DNA of 64,000 nt from Bacillus thuringiensis (GCF_001182785.1 NZ_CP012103.1:1-64000); one strand, 5' to 3'; counted from the stretch's first letter, positions 9,684-18,078 are shown. The notes: generated from the letters alone by a model not told the origin. Program-made: numbers and translations.

Positions 9684-9720
9684 AAAGCACAAGAAATGAA
9701 ATTCACCTTGTGCTTTTCAC
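9680..9720. terminator. Convergent hairpin between regulator and leftward operon
   Basis: A 14-bp perfect stem, GTGAAAAGCACAAG (9680-9693) with CTTGTGCTTTTCAC (9707-9720), lies between two converging genes. T runs are weak, so termination strength is uncertain. Confidence 0.6.
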
Positions 9721-9722
9721 AC

Positions 9723-10340
9723 TTATAGTACGTCTTTTAGTAAAAATGTACGTACATATACATTATATTTTATTCCATACTCCTCTAGTTTCTTTTCACG
9801 ATAATCTGAAATTGTAAAAAATATAATGTTAGGTATGACATCTCTTTGTTTTTTATACAACTTTGCAATTAGACCATAGTACTTTATTTTTTCTTCATTT
9901 GTTTTCATGTGTTGCAACCTATCAATCTCAACAAAATGCGGTATCTGATCCACTCCATAATATGCATCTGGTACAATTGTTTTTTCTTCATTTTGGTATC
10001 TAAATTTTATAACTTGCTCTGTCTTCCAGTCCGGAAAATCTAAGCACATCCAAGCCTCGTTGCGTAAAAGAGTGTGTTCAAGTTGATGCTTCTTTTTTCG
10101 TTCATTTGGGTCTACGCCTAACAAAGCATAACCTTTTTTATTGAGATAATATACATACTCACGGTTATGCGAGGTAACATGGCAATATTGCCGTAGGTCC
10201 TTTAATACACGATTGGCATTTCGAATACTTCCTAGACAGTGGATTGCTTGCAATTGCCTCCTGGTTGCAAATTCCAACTTACTTAAACTCGATAAAATCT
10301 CTATTTGTCTCGCTCTCTGTTTGAGCTTCTGGTGCCTCAT
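9723..10340 (-). CDS. Replication-relaxation family protein
   Basis: A 205-residue protein resembling the Replic_Relax family found beside FtsK-like ATPases on Bacillus plasmids. An N-terminal winged-helix part is seen (FATRRQLQAIHCLG, then SIRNANRVLKDLRQYCHVTS and a wing ending YYLNKKGYALLG). A nuclease-like alpha/beta part follows, with VPDAYYGVDQIPHFVEIDR (D and E in the right places) and later KYYGLIAKLYKKQ. The start overlaps the end of the FtsK-like gene by 62 bp in another frame, implying translational coupling and joint function, probably DNA nicking or processing before transport. Function is inferred from the family only. Confidence 0.75.
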   Translation of the reverse strand: MRHQKLKQRARQIEILSSLSKLEFATRRQLQAIHCLGSIRNANRVLKDLRQYCHVTSHNREYVYYLNKKGYALLGVDPNERKKKHQLEHTLLRNEAWMCLDFPDWKTEQVIKFRYQNEEKTIVPDAYYGVDQIPHFVEIDRLQHMKTNEEKIKYYGLIAKLYKKQRDVIPNIIFFTISDYREKKLEEYGIKYNVYVRTFLLKDVL

Positions 10341-11460
10341 TTTGCTTCACCACCTTGAATTGCTTTAGTAACTCCCACATATCTTTATCCTTTAAAAAAG
10401 GTACCTGGATTTCTTCCGTACGATCCGTCTTAAATAATGCTCTTCCTGGCAGAGATGGCAGATCCTCCAGGCCTGGTTCATCTAATGCAACTTGTGAGGC
10501 AACGAGTGTTGATAATCGAAAACCTAGCTTCGCATCAGAGTTTTGTTTAATTTGTCTTGGTAAGGTATCAGAAGTAGGATATTGAGTGCAAAATATGAGT
10601 CGAAACCCTAAACCACCTCCGATTCTTGCGACTTCGGACAACATCTCCTGGCACAAAAATAATACATCACGTTGTTTTTTAGGTAATCCCTGTGTAGGAC
10701 ATAGGTTTGCACCTTCATCGACTATAATAAAGCAACGTTCTTTAATTGATGTGTCTATGATATTGGTAAAATAGGACTTCTTCATCATTTCAATCTGTTT
10801 TACCATCTTTTCACGCACTCTTACCAACATTTCTAAAGCCTGTTCCGGGTTTTCAGCTACTTCTACAACTTGTGATAGCTCCTTGTAAGGACTAAATTCC
10901 AGCCCTTCTTTCAAGTCGATAATATAAAATTTTACGTGTTGAGATTGTTGCAAAATTAAACTAGTCATCACATTTTTTAAAAATACTGTTTTTCCAAACC
11001 GTGTCATACCCGACACGCACATATGCGGTGTTTTCTCAAAATCATGATATACATATTTATCTAACGCTTTCCCCACCATAACTCTCCATGTATGCTCTTT
11101 TAATAGATCCTTAGACCAATTCCACATTTCAGGTATTCTTTGGCTAAATACTCGAATATGAAGCTCTCTTTGATGAAACGATATTTTAACAGGTTTATAT
11201 AGACCTTCTTCTAATACTTCAGCTAACTTTTGGATTAGTTGACTAGGTACACCAAGTGGTAACTTGTAAACATAATTCATACTTATATCATCTTTAATTT
11301 CTTTTATAAAAATGGGATATTGTAATTCACCTTTATGTTGAACACATACCTTTGTAATTTCAAAAAACGTTGCAATTTTTTTCTTATCATTTGGTCCATT
11401 ACTTTGGTAAAAATAAGCTACAGTTATAAAGGTTGCTGGGATTAATAAAAGTGACAACAT
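10279..11460 (-). CDS. FtsK/SpoIIIE-like DNA translocase
   Basis: An ATPase of about 393 residues. ATG 11460 (MLSLLLIPATF) is preferred since AAGGAGG lies about 10 bases before it; an ATG at 11469 is too close to that site. One N-terminal membrane segment (residues 2-18) is followed by the motor domain: Walker A GMTRFGKTVF near residue 153 and Walker B CFIIVDEGANLCP near 243. RIGGGLGFRLIFCTQYPTS follows, typical of FtsK/TraB-type pumps, then a short acidic tail. It lacks the long FtsK linker and a clear gamma domain. It is translated with the replication-relaxation protein. It is not the VirD4 of the main transfer operon, which lies at 34,300, so it may pump DNA in a separate maintenance or mobilisation step. 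Confidence 0.8.
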   Translation of the reverse strand: MLSLLLIPATFITVAYFYQSNGPNDKKKIATFFEITKVCVQHKGELQYPIFIKEIKDDISMNYVYKLPLGVPSQLIQKLAEVLEEGLYKPVKISFHQRELHIRVFSQRIPEMWNWSKDLLKEHTWRVMVGKALDKYVYHDFEKTPHMCVSGMTRFGKTVFLKNVMTSLILQQSQHVKFYIIDLKEGLEFSPYKELSQVVEVAENPEQALEMLVRVREKMVKQIEMMKKSYFTNIIDTSIKERCFIIVDEGANLCPTQGLPKKQRDVLFLCQEMLSEVARIGGGLGFRLIFCTQYPTSDTLPRQIKQNSDAKLGFRLSTLVASQVALDEPGLEDLPSLPGRALFKTDRTEEIQVPFLKDKDMWELLKQFKVVKQNEAPEAQTESETNRDFIEFK

Positions 11461-11559
11461 TCCCTCCATACCTCCTTAAGGTAGTTGAGCCTGTATGGAA
11501 GCTTAGAAAAAGCGTTTAAGATGCGCTATTATAATCATTTTCAACTACCAGATGTAATG

Positions 11560-11745
11560 CTAGCGTAGAAACACATCTAGTATATCCATTAGAACGTACC
11601 AAACGCTCCCAATTAGTAAGCATTTAAGACCCGCACGTAGCAACCAACCTGGAAGATAAAAACCTTTCTTTTTCAAAAATTTAATTCCTAAAACTGAAGC
11701 TCCGGTCACACTATATACAATCCCTAACTCTCCAATGATTGTCAT
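11560..11745 (-). CDS. Small membrane protein
   Basis: 61 residues from ATG 11745 behind AGGATGGGG. Two hydrophobic stretches (residues 3-20, with GELGIVYSVTGASVLGI, and 36-57, with LLIGSVWYVLMDILDVF) are separated by a basic loop KFLKKKG. It sits one base from the gene upstream (11747) in the same leftward operon. No family recognised. It may be an accessory membrane subunit for the FtsK-like protein. Confidence 0.6.
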   Translation of the reverse strand: MTIIGELGIVYSVTGASVLGIKFLKKKGFYLPGWLLRAGLKCLLIGSVWYVLMDILDVFLR

Positions 11746-11746
11746 A

Positions 11747-12043
11747 TTAACCCCATCCTTTTGGTTTAATGGACAAATTCCCTTTACCATCCTTAAAAAG
11801 TTGATATTCATCTAATAGTTCATTCCAGGAGACAGCCTGTTCATCACCATATAGATCCTCTTCGATTTTTTGACTTAAATAATAATACCCTCGGTATTGT
11901 CGGTCCAGGTATACTTCATGCCGTAGCATGTGCTCGCGTATTGCATAAATGTTGTTTTCCTTCTCGGTTCCTTTGTACATTTGCCTGAGCATTTCTGAAG
12001 AGTAGAGATACGGTGTACTATATAACATTTGATACTTACTCAT
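11747..12043 (-). CDS. Hypothetical acidic/aromatic protein
   Basis: 98 residues if started at ATG 12043 (MSKYQMLYSTPYLYSSEM), which has GGTGAG before it; the frame stays open to 12118 without a visible ribosome-binding site. It is rich in tyrosine and charged residues (YRGYYYLSQKIEEDLYGDE), soluble and probably helical. It is the first gene of the leftward operon running to 9,723. Function unknown. Confidence 0.55.
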   Translation of the reverse strand: MSKYQMLYSTPYLYSSEMLRQMYKGTEKENNIYAIREHMLRHEVYLDRQYRGYYYLSQKIEEDLYGDEQAVSWNELLDEYQLFKDGKGNLSIKPKGWG

Positions 12044-12183
12044 ATTCTCACCATCCATATAGTTTTCTAGATACATTAAATACATATGATGATGATTCTT
12101 ATTTTCGAATTTGTACACAAAAAATACGCCATTCTATATTTAAGAATGACGTTCGACAATAATCTCCAACAATCGGAAACTAT

Positions 12184-12191
12184 GCTATAAT
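12184..12191 (+). promoter_or_regulatory. Extended -10 promoter for the 54-codon gene
   Basis: TGCTATAAT is an extended -10 (TGN before TATAAT at 12186-12191). Transcription would start near 12198, exactly where the long-range pairing described for the transcript begins. No good -35 is visible, as is common with extended -10 promoters. Confidence 0.65.
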
Positions 12192-12275
12192 GTCTTAGTA
12201 ACCGGAAAAGTTAGGGTGCATGGTTGTCATTTCTCTTCTTTCCACTTGTAGTGGGGGAAGGGGGTGAATAAAGCC

Positions 12276-12440
12276 ATGGAAACATTTCTCGAATTTTTTA
12301 AAGAAATTATTAAAGGCGTACTACGTGAAAGCGTAGCACACCTTTTTAAGAAAAAGTATTTAGAAAACGAGAAATCCACCCTTTCTTATCGCCGTCGCAA
12401 GCAAAAGAAAAAGGGTGGATCTCGTAAGACAAAACGTTAA
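12276..12440 (+). CDS. 54-residue basic peptide, type I toxin-like arrangement
   Basis: ATG 12276 follows a strong G-rich ribosome-binding site (GTGGGGGAAGGGGG). The peptide has an amphipathic/hydrophobic N-terminal half (METFLEFFKEIIKGVLRESV) and a highly basic tail (RRRKQKKKGGSRKTKR). This could be membrane-active or RNA/DNA-binding. It is embedded in a transcript whose two ends pair, and a minus-strand promoter (12562-12589) fires toward its 3' end. I recognise no named toxin family. The toxin idea rests on RNA layout and peptide size, not homology; a small regulatory or ribosome-associated peptide is the alternative. Confidence 0.6.
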   Translation: METFLEFFKEIIKGVLRESVAHLFKKKYLENEKSTLSYRRRKQKKKGGSRKTKR

Positions 12441-12482
12441 ACGATAACCATCACCCTAACGGCTATGGTTACGTAAAAAGAT

Positions 12483-12517
12483 GAGCACATGTTAGCGCAT
12501 GTTGCTCTCTTTTTTTA
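12483..12517. terminator. Terminator of the toxin-like transcript
   Basis: The stem GAGCACATG...CATGTTGCTC is followed by CTCTTTTTTT on the plus strand. On the minus strand the same stem is followed by ATCTTTTT, so it may also end the antisense RNA. Confidence 0.75.
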
Positions 12518-12561
12518 TTGTATGATTTTATTGACTAGAGTATACCTTTATTTGTACTTAT

Positions 12562-12589
12562 ATTATACCATTTGGAAAGTGTTTTGCAA
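12562..12589 (-). promoter_or_regulatory. Minus-strand promoter, possible antitoxin RNA
   Basis: -35 TTGCAA (12589-12584), 16-bp spacer, -10 TATAAT (12567-12562). Transcription leftwards from about 12555 would be antisense to the 3' end of the 12198-12517 transcript. It might alternatively drive the leftward operon that starts at 12043. Confidence 0.6.
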
Positions 12590-12633
12590 TCTATATAGAT
12601 TCTATTCGAAAATATGACAGCTCATTTTTTTAT

Positions 12634-12891
12634 TTAGTTAACAGGTATATACCGATTTTGTAGATTAGTTGTGCTGTCTTCAGGGGTCTCCCAACCTAGT
12701 TCTTTTAACTTCAAGACAAGTGGATGCCATTTACTTAGTGTACAATACCATTCTTCTCTTCCTTTAAGTTCGTTATAACGTGACTCAATTGAACTTGTTC
12801 CTTTAATTTGGTAAAAAAATTGAATAACTTCTTCTCTTTCTACATGTGTAAAAACAAATGTATCACCATGTACATAGCTATTTTCCCACAC
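12634..12891 (-). CDS. Small hypothetical protein after the repeat-protein gene
   Basis: 85 residues. The only start in a good position is GTG 12891, 5 bp after the stop of the 1,064-residue gene. No separate ribosome-binding site is visible, so expression would rely on translational coupling. The sequence is hydrophilic with many aromatic residues (YVHGDTFVFTHVEREEVIQF) and no recognisable motif. The tight spacing suggests a partner of the repeat protein. Confidence 0.5.
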   Translation of the reverse strand: MWENSYVHGDTFVFTHVEREEVIQFFYQIKGTSSIESRYNELKGREEWYCTLSKWHPLVLKLKELGWETPEDSTTNLQNRYIPVN

Positions 12892-12896
12892 TAAAT

Positions 12897-15800
12897 TTAG
12901 TATTTTTGAATACCCTTCCGTTTCAAAAAGTCTTTAAACCACTTACGCATTGACACGTAAGTTTTCATAACTTCTTTCGAAAACTTACTAGGATATAAAT
13001 CATGTAACATCAAATACGGATTGTTACTCCAATACTCATAAACTGGCATACCTATTCTGTGTTTTTTCATCCATGTTATATCGTATACTCTTAATAACTG
13101 TTCATCCGTTAGTTTTTCTTTCTCCTCAATAGTCCATCGTAATGCCTCTAATCCTTTTTCTTTCGTCCAAAAATTTTTAGAGACCTTCTGTAGTTCCCAC
13201 TCTTTAAAACGATTTGGGTATAAATCGTTTAACATTTCATAAGAGTTGTTCCAATGTTTATTTAATGGTGTCACAAGTCTATGTCTCACCAGCCACTGAT
13301 TACTATACATTTTTAATAACTGTTCATCTGTTAATTTTTCTTTCTCTTCAATAGTCCATCTTAGTGCTTCTAATCCTTTTTCTTTCGTCCAAAAGTTTCT
13401 AGGTACTACACTAAATTCCCACTCTTTAAAACGTCCTGGATATAATTCGTTTAACATCATATATGGACTTAAACTCCAATATGTCAAAAGAGGCGTAATT
13501 AGTCGCTGTTTTTTCAACCATGCTATATTGTAAACTTTTTTAAGTTGTTCATCTGTTAGTTTTTCTTTCTCTTCAATAGTCCATCGTAATGCTTCTAGTG
13601 CTATTTCTTTTGTCCAAAAATTTGAAGGAACATTTTTTAGTTCCCATTGCTTAAAACGGTTTGGATATAATTCATTTAACATTGCATAGGGACTACAGTT
13701 CCAATACTTACAGCAAGGTGTAAGTATTCTTTTTTCTTGCAGCCACTTATCACTATAAACTTTTAGCAATTGTTCACCTGTTAACTGTTCTTTTTCTTCA
13801 ATAGTCCATCGTAATGCCTCAATTGCCGTTTCTTTGGTCCAAAAGTTACTTGGGGTATAACTTAACTCCCACTCTTTAAAGCGGTTTGGATATAGCTCAT
13901 TTAACATTGCGTATGGGCTACTATTAAAAAGCAAATAGCATGGTGAAGCTAATTTATGTTTCACTAGCCATTTTTGGCTGTATACTTTACCTAACTGTTC
14001 ATCTGTTAGTTTTTCTTTCTCTTCAATAGTCCATCGTAATGCTTCAATCGCTGTTTCTTTAGTCCAAAAGTTACTTGGGGTATAACTTAACTCCCATTCT
14101 TTGAAGCGGTTTGGATACAAATCATTTAACATCGCATAAGGACTTCCATTATACACCAAACTGATCATGCCGTTTAATTTGTATTTTTTAATAACTTTTC
14201 CATTCCAACCTTTTTTTATCTCTTCTGTATCCCAATTCAAAATTACTTCAATTAAGTATTTTGTAACTCTTCTAGCCAAAAGCTTTTTATCGCCTTCACT
14301 CCAAACATAATAGGGAAAACTATCTCTTTTCCCATTTAACACCTCTTGGTAGATTTCTTCTATTGTTAATACAATATTTGAACTTCTATGACTCAATTCC
14401 ACATCTTGAGGGATTATAGGACGGAGTTGCTGAATTCGCTTATACGCCTTTATTACTTCTTGTGTAAAACGGTCTGGATATGCATCATGTAATAAATTGT
14501 ATGGGTTATTACTCCAATACATTGCTAAGGGCGTAGTTAGTCCGTTTCGCTTAATCCATTCCATATTATATTCTTGTAGAAATTCTTCGTTAGATACATT
14601 TCCTTTTTCCTGTAATATTTCTCTGATCACTTCCAAGGCAATCTCTTTTGTCCAATAATTATTAGAAACCTTTTTCAGTTCCCATTTTTTAAAATCTCCT
14701 GGATATAATTCATTCAGCATTGCGTAAATATTCCCATTCCAATGTTTATTAAATGGTGTTATTAACCGATGTATTTTAATCCACTCTGTATTGATAATTT
14801 GTATTAAATTTTCTTTAATTAACTTCTCTTTACTTTCAATATTCCACTTGATAACTTCTATTGATTTTTCCTTTGTCCAAAAATTTGAAGGAACATTCTC
14901 TAATTCCCATTCTTTAAAACGTCCTGGGTATAATTCATTTAGCATTGCATAGGCACTCCCATTCCAATACTTACTACAAGGGGTATTTATTTTATGTTCC
15001 TGTAACCATTTAGATCCATATACTCGTAACAACTGTTCATCTGTTAATTTTTCTTTTTCCTCAATAGTCCACTTTAAAGCCTCTAATCCTTTTTCTTTTG
15101 TCCAAAAATTAATAGGGGCCATTTTCATATCCCATTCTTTAAATATCCCTGGATATAGAGAATTGAGAAAAGCATAGGGACTTCCATTCCAATATCTTTT
15201 CATTGGTGTATTTAATTTATGTCGATTTAACCATGGTTGACTATATACACATAATAGCTGTTTATTTGTTAACTTTTCTTTTTCTTCGATTGTCCAACGT
15301 AAAGCCTCTAATCCTTTTTCTCTTGTCCAAAAATTACTTGGTGTAACTTTAAACATCCATTCTTTAAAACGATTCGGATACAAGGCGTTTAACATGCTAT
15401 ATGGACTATTTCTCCAATGAATTTGACAGGCTGGAGCCAGGTTATGTTGTTTCAGCCATTTGATATTATATACTTCAAACAACTGTTCATCTGTTAATTT
15501 TTCCTTTTCTTCAATAGTCCATCGTAATGCTTCCAAAGCATTTTCCCTTGTCCAAAATTTACTTGGAGTTTGTTTCATTTCCCATTCTCGGAACTTCCCT
15601 GGATATAAAGCATTCAGCATAATGTAGGGGCTATGATTAAAAAACTTAGCACATGGTGAAATTATTTTATGTTGAGTTAGCCATTTAGTCCCATATACTT
15701 GTAATAATTGTTCATCCGATAACTTCTCTTTTATTTCAATAGTCCACTTTAAAGCTTCTAATCCTTTTTCTTTTGTCCAAAAATTAAGAGGAGCCATTTT

Positions 15801-16091
15801 AAATTCCCATTCTTTAAAACGATTGGGATAAGCATCATTCAGCATTGCATATGGGCTTCCACGATAAATCATACAAACAGCACCATCTAATTTGTATTTT
15901 TTAATTAGTTTTTTATTCCATCCTTCTTTTAACATATTGTCATCCCAATTAAGGACTATCTCTACTAAGTATTTTATTACTCTTTTAATTAAATTTCTGT
16001 CTATATCTTCACTCCATGTATATGGTGGAAACTGTTTTCTTTTACCATCTAATAATTCTTGATAAATATCCTCAATTTTGATTGCACTCAA
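12897..16091 (-). CDS. Giant repeat protein of ~75-residue modules (DUF4046-like)
   Basis: 1,064 residues made of two linked halves. Each half begins with a cap (IYQELLDGKRKQFPPYTWSE, then LNWD and KKYKL). It continues with tandem ~75-residue modules, six then five. It ends with a closing half-module (NPYxLLHDxYPxxF). Each module reads xNFWTKEKGLEALRWTIEEK, then EKLTDEQLLxVYxxxWLxxH, then KLxTPCxxYWNxSPYAMLN and ELYPxRFKEWEL. Framework positions are nearly constant. The residues after VY, around WLxxH and in the TPxxxYWN stretch vary from module to module. It resembles what I recall as DUF4046 proteins of the B. cereus group. Regular helical modules with a few hypervariable positions suggest sequence-specific nucleic-acid or protein binding, but no function is established. 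Downstream neighbour: the 85-residue gene. Confidence 0.75.
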   Translation of the reverse strand: MSAIKIEDIYQELLDGKRKQFPPYTWSEDIDRNLIKRVIKYLVEIVLNWDDNMLKEGWNKKLIKKYKLDGAVCMIYRGSPYAMLNDAYPNRFKEWEFKMAPLNFWTKEKGLEALKWTIEIKEKLSDEQLLQVYGTKWLTQHKIISPCAKFFNHSPYIMLNALYPGKFREWEMKQTPSKFWTRENALEALRWTIEEKEKLTDEQLFEVYNIKWLKQHNLAPACQIHWRNSPYSMLNALYPNRFKEWMFKVTPSNFWTREKGLEALRWTIEEKEKLTNKQLLCVYSQPWLNRHKLNTPMKRYWNGSPYAFLNSLYPGIFKEWDMKMAPINFWTKEKGLEALKWTIEEKEKLTDEQLLRVYGSKWLQEHKINTPCSKYWNGSAYAMLNELYPGRFKEWELENVPSNFWTKEKSIEVIKWNIESKEKLIKENLIQIINTEWIKIHRLITPFNKHWNGNIYAMLNELYPGDFKKWELKKVSNNYWTKEIALEVIREILQEKGNVSNEEFLQEYNMEWIKRNGLTTPLAMYWSNNPYNLLHDAYPDRFTQEVIKAYKRIQQLRPIIPQDVELSHRSSNIVLTIEEIYQEVLNGKRDSFPYYVWSEGDKKLLARRVTKYLIEVILNWDTEEIKKGWNGKVIKKYKLNGMISLVYNGSPYAMLNDLYPNRFKEWELSYTPSNFWTKETAIEALRWTIEEKEKLTDEQLGKVYSQKWLVKHKLASPCYLLFNSSPYAMLNELYPNRFKEWELSYTPSNFWTKETAIEALRWTIEEKEQLTGEQLLKVYSDKWLQEKRILTPCCKYWNCSPYAMLNELYPNRFKQWELKNVPSNFWTKEIALEALRWTIEEKEKLTDEQLKKVYNIAWLKKQRLITPLLTYWSLSPYMMLNELYPGRFKEWEFSVVPRNFWTKEKGLEALRWTIEEKEKLTDEQLLKMYSNQWLVRHRLVTPLNKHWNNSYEMLNDLYPNRFKEWELQKVSKNFWTKEKGLEALRWTIEEKEKLTDEQLLRVYDITWMKKHRIGMPVYEYWSNNPYLMLHDLYPSKFSKEVMKTYVSMRKWFKDFLKRKGIQKY

Positions 16092-16139
16092 GAAAACACC
16101 CTCTTCTGAAAATCTATGATATTATTTCTATTTTACATG

Positions 16140-16171
16140 AAAAGAGATCTTTCGAGATGAAAGATCTTTTA
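16140..16171. terminator. Hairpin between repeat-protein gene and origin
   Basis: AAAAGAGATCTTTC with GAAAGATCTTTT around a 5-base loop. It lies just upstream of the leftward 1,064-residue gene and may insulate that gene from the replication region. Confidence 0.5.
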
Positions 16172-16439
16172 AAATAAGGAGAGTAGTTCTTTATTAAATT
16201 TGCTTTGAAAATATATATCATTTTCTGTAATTATAATTAAAATAACAAATTTGGTTATACAAATGAATTTCTATATCTTATTAAAGATAGTTTTTTAGAA
16301 ATTGATTATATTTATATTCACTCAAATTATTATTATATGTTTTGTTTGTTTATATATTAATTGTTTTATTTGTTTTATTTGTTTATATGTTTTAGGTGTA
16401 CGAAACATGTTGATATATAAGGGTTTCTGACACCTAACT

Positions 16440-16669
16440 ATAACAAAAATGGTTATAAAGATAACAAATTTGGTTGTTACTATAACAAAAATGGTTGGAA
16501 AGATAACAAATTTGGTTGCTTAATTATAACAAAAATGGTTGGAAAGATAACAAATTTGGTTGTTACTATAACAAAAATGGTTGGAAAGATAACAAATTTG
16601 GTTGCTTAACTATAACAAAAATGGTTGGAAAGATAACAAATTGGTTGCTTAACTATAACAAAAATGGTT
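16440..16669 (+). repeat. Eleven iterons in two alternating forms
   Basis: ATAACAAAAATGGTT and ATAACAAATTTGGTT alternate, starting at 16440, 16461, 16482, 16503, 16526, 16547, 16568, 16589, 16612, 16633 (one T short) and 16655. Spacing is 21-23 bp, two helical turns, so all sites face the same side of the helix. They are the expected binding sites of the Rep protein at 16855. Confidence 0.92.
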
Positions 16670-16789
16670 ATAAAATATACAACTATAAATTGTATTCCAC
16701 TGAGATCTTAATATTTATTGATTTACATAATTCTTTTATTTGAAACTATTTAGCTCGCAAAAGTAAATCGTGAGGTTCGATAAAAAATC

Positions 16790-16822
16790 AACTATAACAA
16801 AGGCGATATATTTGTTATAGTT
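16790..16822 (+). promoter_or_regulatory. Inverted iteron-like operator before rep
   Basis: A perfect 12-bp inverted repeat, AACTATAACAAA (16790-16801) with TTTGTTATAGTT (16811-16822), reuses the first half of the iteron. It lies about 30 bp before the rep start. In Rep_3 plasmids a dimeric Rep binds such a dyad to repress its own gene. Confidence 0.8.
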
Positions 16823-16854
16823 AGTGTAGTAGTAAAGAAAGGACGTATGTAAGT

Positions 16855-18069
16855 ATGTCTACAAATCAAGATTTACAAATTAAAGAAAATAATATTGTTT
16901 CGAAATCGAATACTTTGATTGAAGCAAATTCACGTTTAAATTTGGTTGAGCAAAAAATGTTGCTTTGTTTGGCAAGTAATATTGAACCGAATGATCGGGA
17001 TTTTAAAACATATACATTCCCAATTAGACAATTTCACGATTTACTTGGCTTGAGTGGATCGACTAAATATACTGAGCTAAGTAAAATTACAAAGGAATTA
17101 TTATCAAAAGTAATTGAAATCCGGGCAGGGGAAGAGCTGATACAAGTATCCTGGCTATCTTCAGCGATTTATAACAGAAATAAAGGAACAATTGATATGC
17201 GTTTTGATCCTTTATTAAAACCATTTCTATTAGAATTAAGCAGTAAGTTTACAAGCTATAGATTAGCTAACGTTGTTAAATTAAAAAGTACATATGCTAT
17301 ACGTATTTATGAACTACTTAAACAATATGAAGATTTAAAAGAACGTACAATTAGTCTTGAAAATTTAAGGTATTACTTAGATGCAATGGATGTGTACCCT
17401 AATTATGCAAATTTTAAACAACGTGTATTGAAACCTTCCCAAAAAGAATTAGAGCAAAAAACCGATATCTCTTTTGAATTTGAAGAAATTAAAATAGGTC
17501 GGAAAGTACAAAAAATTAGATTTATCATTCGTAGTCAGAAAAAGAAAGACAACGATTTAGTTCGTTTCGAAAAAAAATTAGATCAATTTCAACATCCAAA
17601 TACATTTGAACAAAAAATTAAGAGATTTGAAGAACGGTGTAAAGAAAAGGTATTTCCTAAAGTATTTAAGAAATGGGAAGAGCATAAAGAGATTGTGTTA
17701 GAGATTATTGAGGATATACGTTTTCGTTCAGATATTGATTCCCCAATTGGTTACGTAGAATTCATTCTAAATTCCCGATTAAAAGAATTGTCCGAAAAAG
17801 AAATAACAAATTCAAGTAGTCCAATTGAAGATCAGTTTGATAATAAAGGTGCATTAGAGATTGATAATATTATAGATTCAGTTATCCGTAAATATTCAAC
17901 ATCTACTGGAGCTGTGGCTACATTTTTAGTTGAAAGCACAGCAATTGAGGAATTAGTCAAAGTAGTTACATTAGAAGAAGCTGAAATTATTTGGAAAAAG
18001 CATGAAGCATTTGTCATGGATAAGATTTATGAATACATTAAAAAGAACAGCAAAAAGAAAAGATACTAG
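16855..18069 (+). CDS. rep: Rep_3-family replication initiator
   Basis: 404 residues; ATG 16855 lies behind GAAAGGACG. Residues about 15-235 match the Rep_3/RepB double winged-helix initiators: NTLIEANSRLNLVEQKMLLC, then YTFPIRQFHDLLG, KSTYAIRIYELLKQYED and the second wing with FKQRVLKPSQKELEQKTDIS. A basic, charged C-terminal part follows (to KKNSKKKRY), longer than in small plasmids. Upstream are eleven iterons and a half-site dyad, so the protein should bind iterons as monomer to start theta replication and the dyad as dimer to repress itself. A terminator follows directly. Confidence 0.92.
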   Translation: MSTNQDLQIKENNIVSKSNTLIEANSRLNLVEQKMLLCLASNIEPNDRDFKTYTFPIRQFHDLLGLSGSTKYTELSKITKELLSKVIEIRAGEELIQVSWLSSAIYNRNKGTIDMRFDPLLKPFLLELSSKFTSYRLANVVKLKSTYAIRIYELLKQYEDLKERTISLENLRYYLDAMDVYPNYANFKQRVLKPSQKELEQKTDISFEFEEIKIGRKVQKIRFIIRSQKKKDNDLVRFEKKLDQFQHPNTFEQKIKRFEERCKEKVFPKVFKKWEEHKEIVLEIIEDIRFRSDIDSPIGYVEFILNSRLKELSEKEITNSSSPIEDQFDNKGALEIDNIIDSVIRKYSTSTGAVATFLVESTAIEELVKVVTLEEAEIIWKKHEAFVMDKIYEYIKKNSKKKRY

Positions 18070-18078
18070 TGTGACATT

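Larger units (their letters stand above)
12198..12517 (+). ncRNA. Folded mRNA with 5'-3' pairing (type I toxin-like transcript)
   Basis: The inferred 5' end GTAACC (12197-12202) pairs with GGTTAC (12467-12472). GTTAGGGTG-C-ATGGTTGTC (12210-12228) pairs with GATAACCAT-CACCCTAAC (12443-12460). The two ends of one transcript therefore anneal around the reading frame 12276-12440. A local pairing of CTTTCCAC with GTGGGGGAAG near 12236-12260 covers the ribosome-binding site. The RNA ends at a hairpin (12483-12507) with a T7-8 run. Such fold-back inhibition is known for hok and for Bacillus type I toxin mRNAs. The RNA role here is inferred. Confidence 0.6.
16242..16822 (+). other. Plasmid replication origin region (oriV)
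   Basis: The segment holds a lone iteron copy (16242-16256), a very AT-rich stretch dominated by TTTGTT/TTTAT runs (16300-16400) that could be the unwinding element, the iteron cluster (16440-16669) and the rep operator (16790-16822). It ends just upstream of the Rep_3 initiator gene. The layout is that of theta-replicating iteron plasmids. Confidence 0.85.

Noticed and set aside
16516..16743. A plus-strand frame rich in Asn and Lys in the origin.
   Set aside because: It is translation of the iterons and has no ribosome-binding site.
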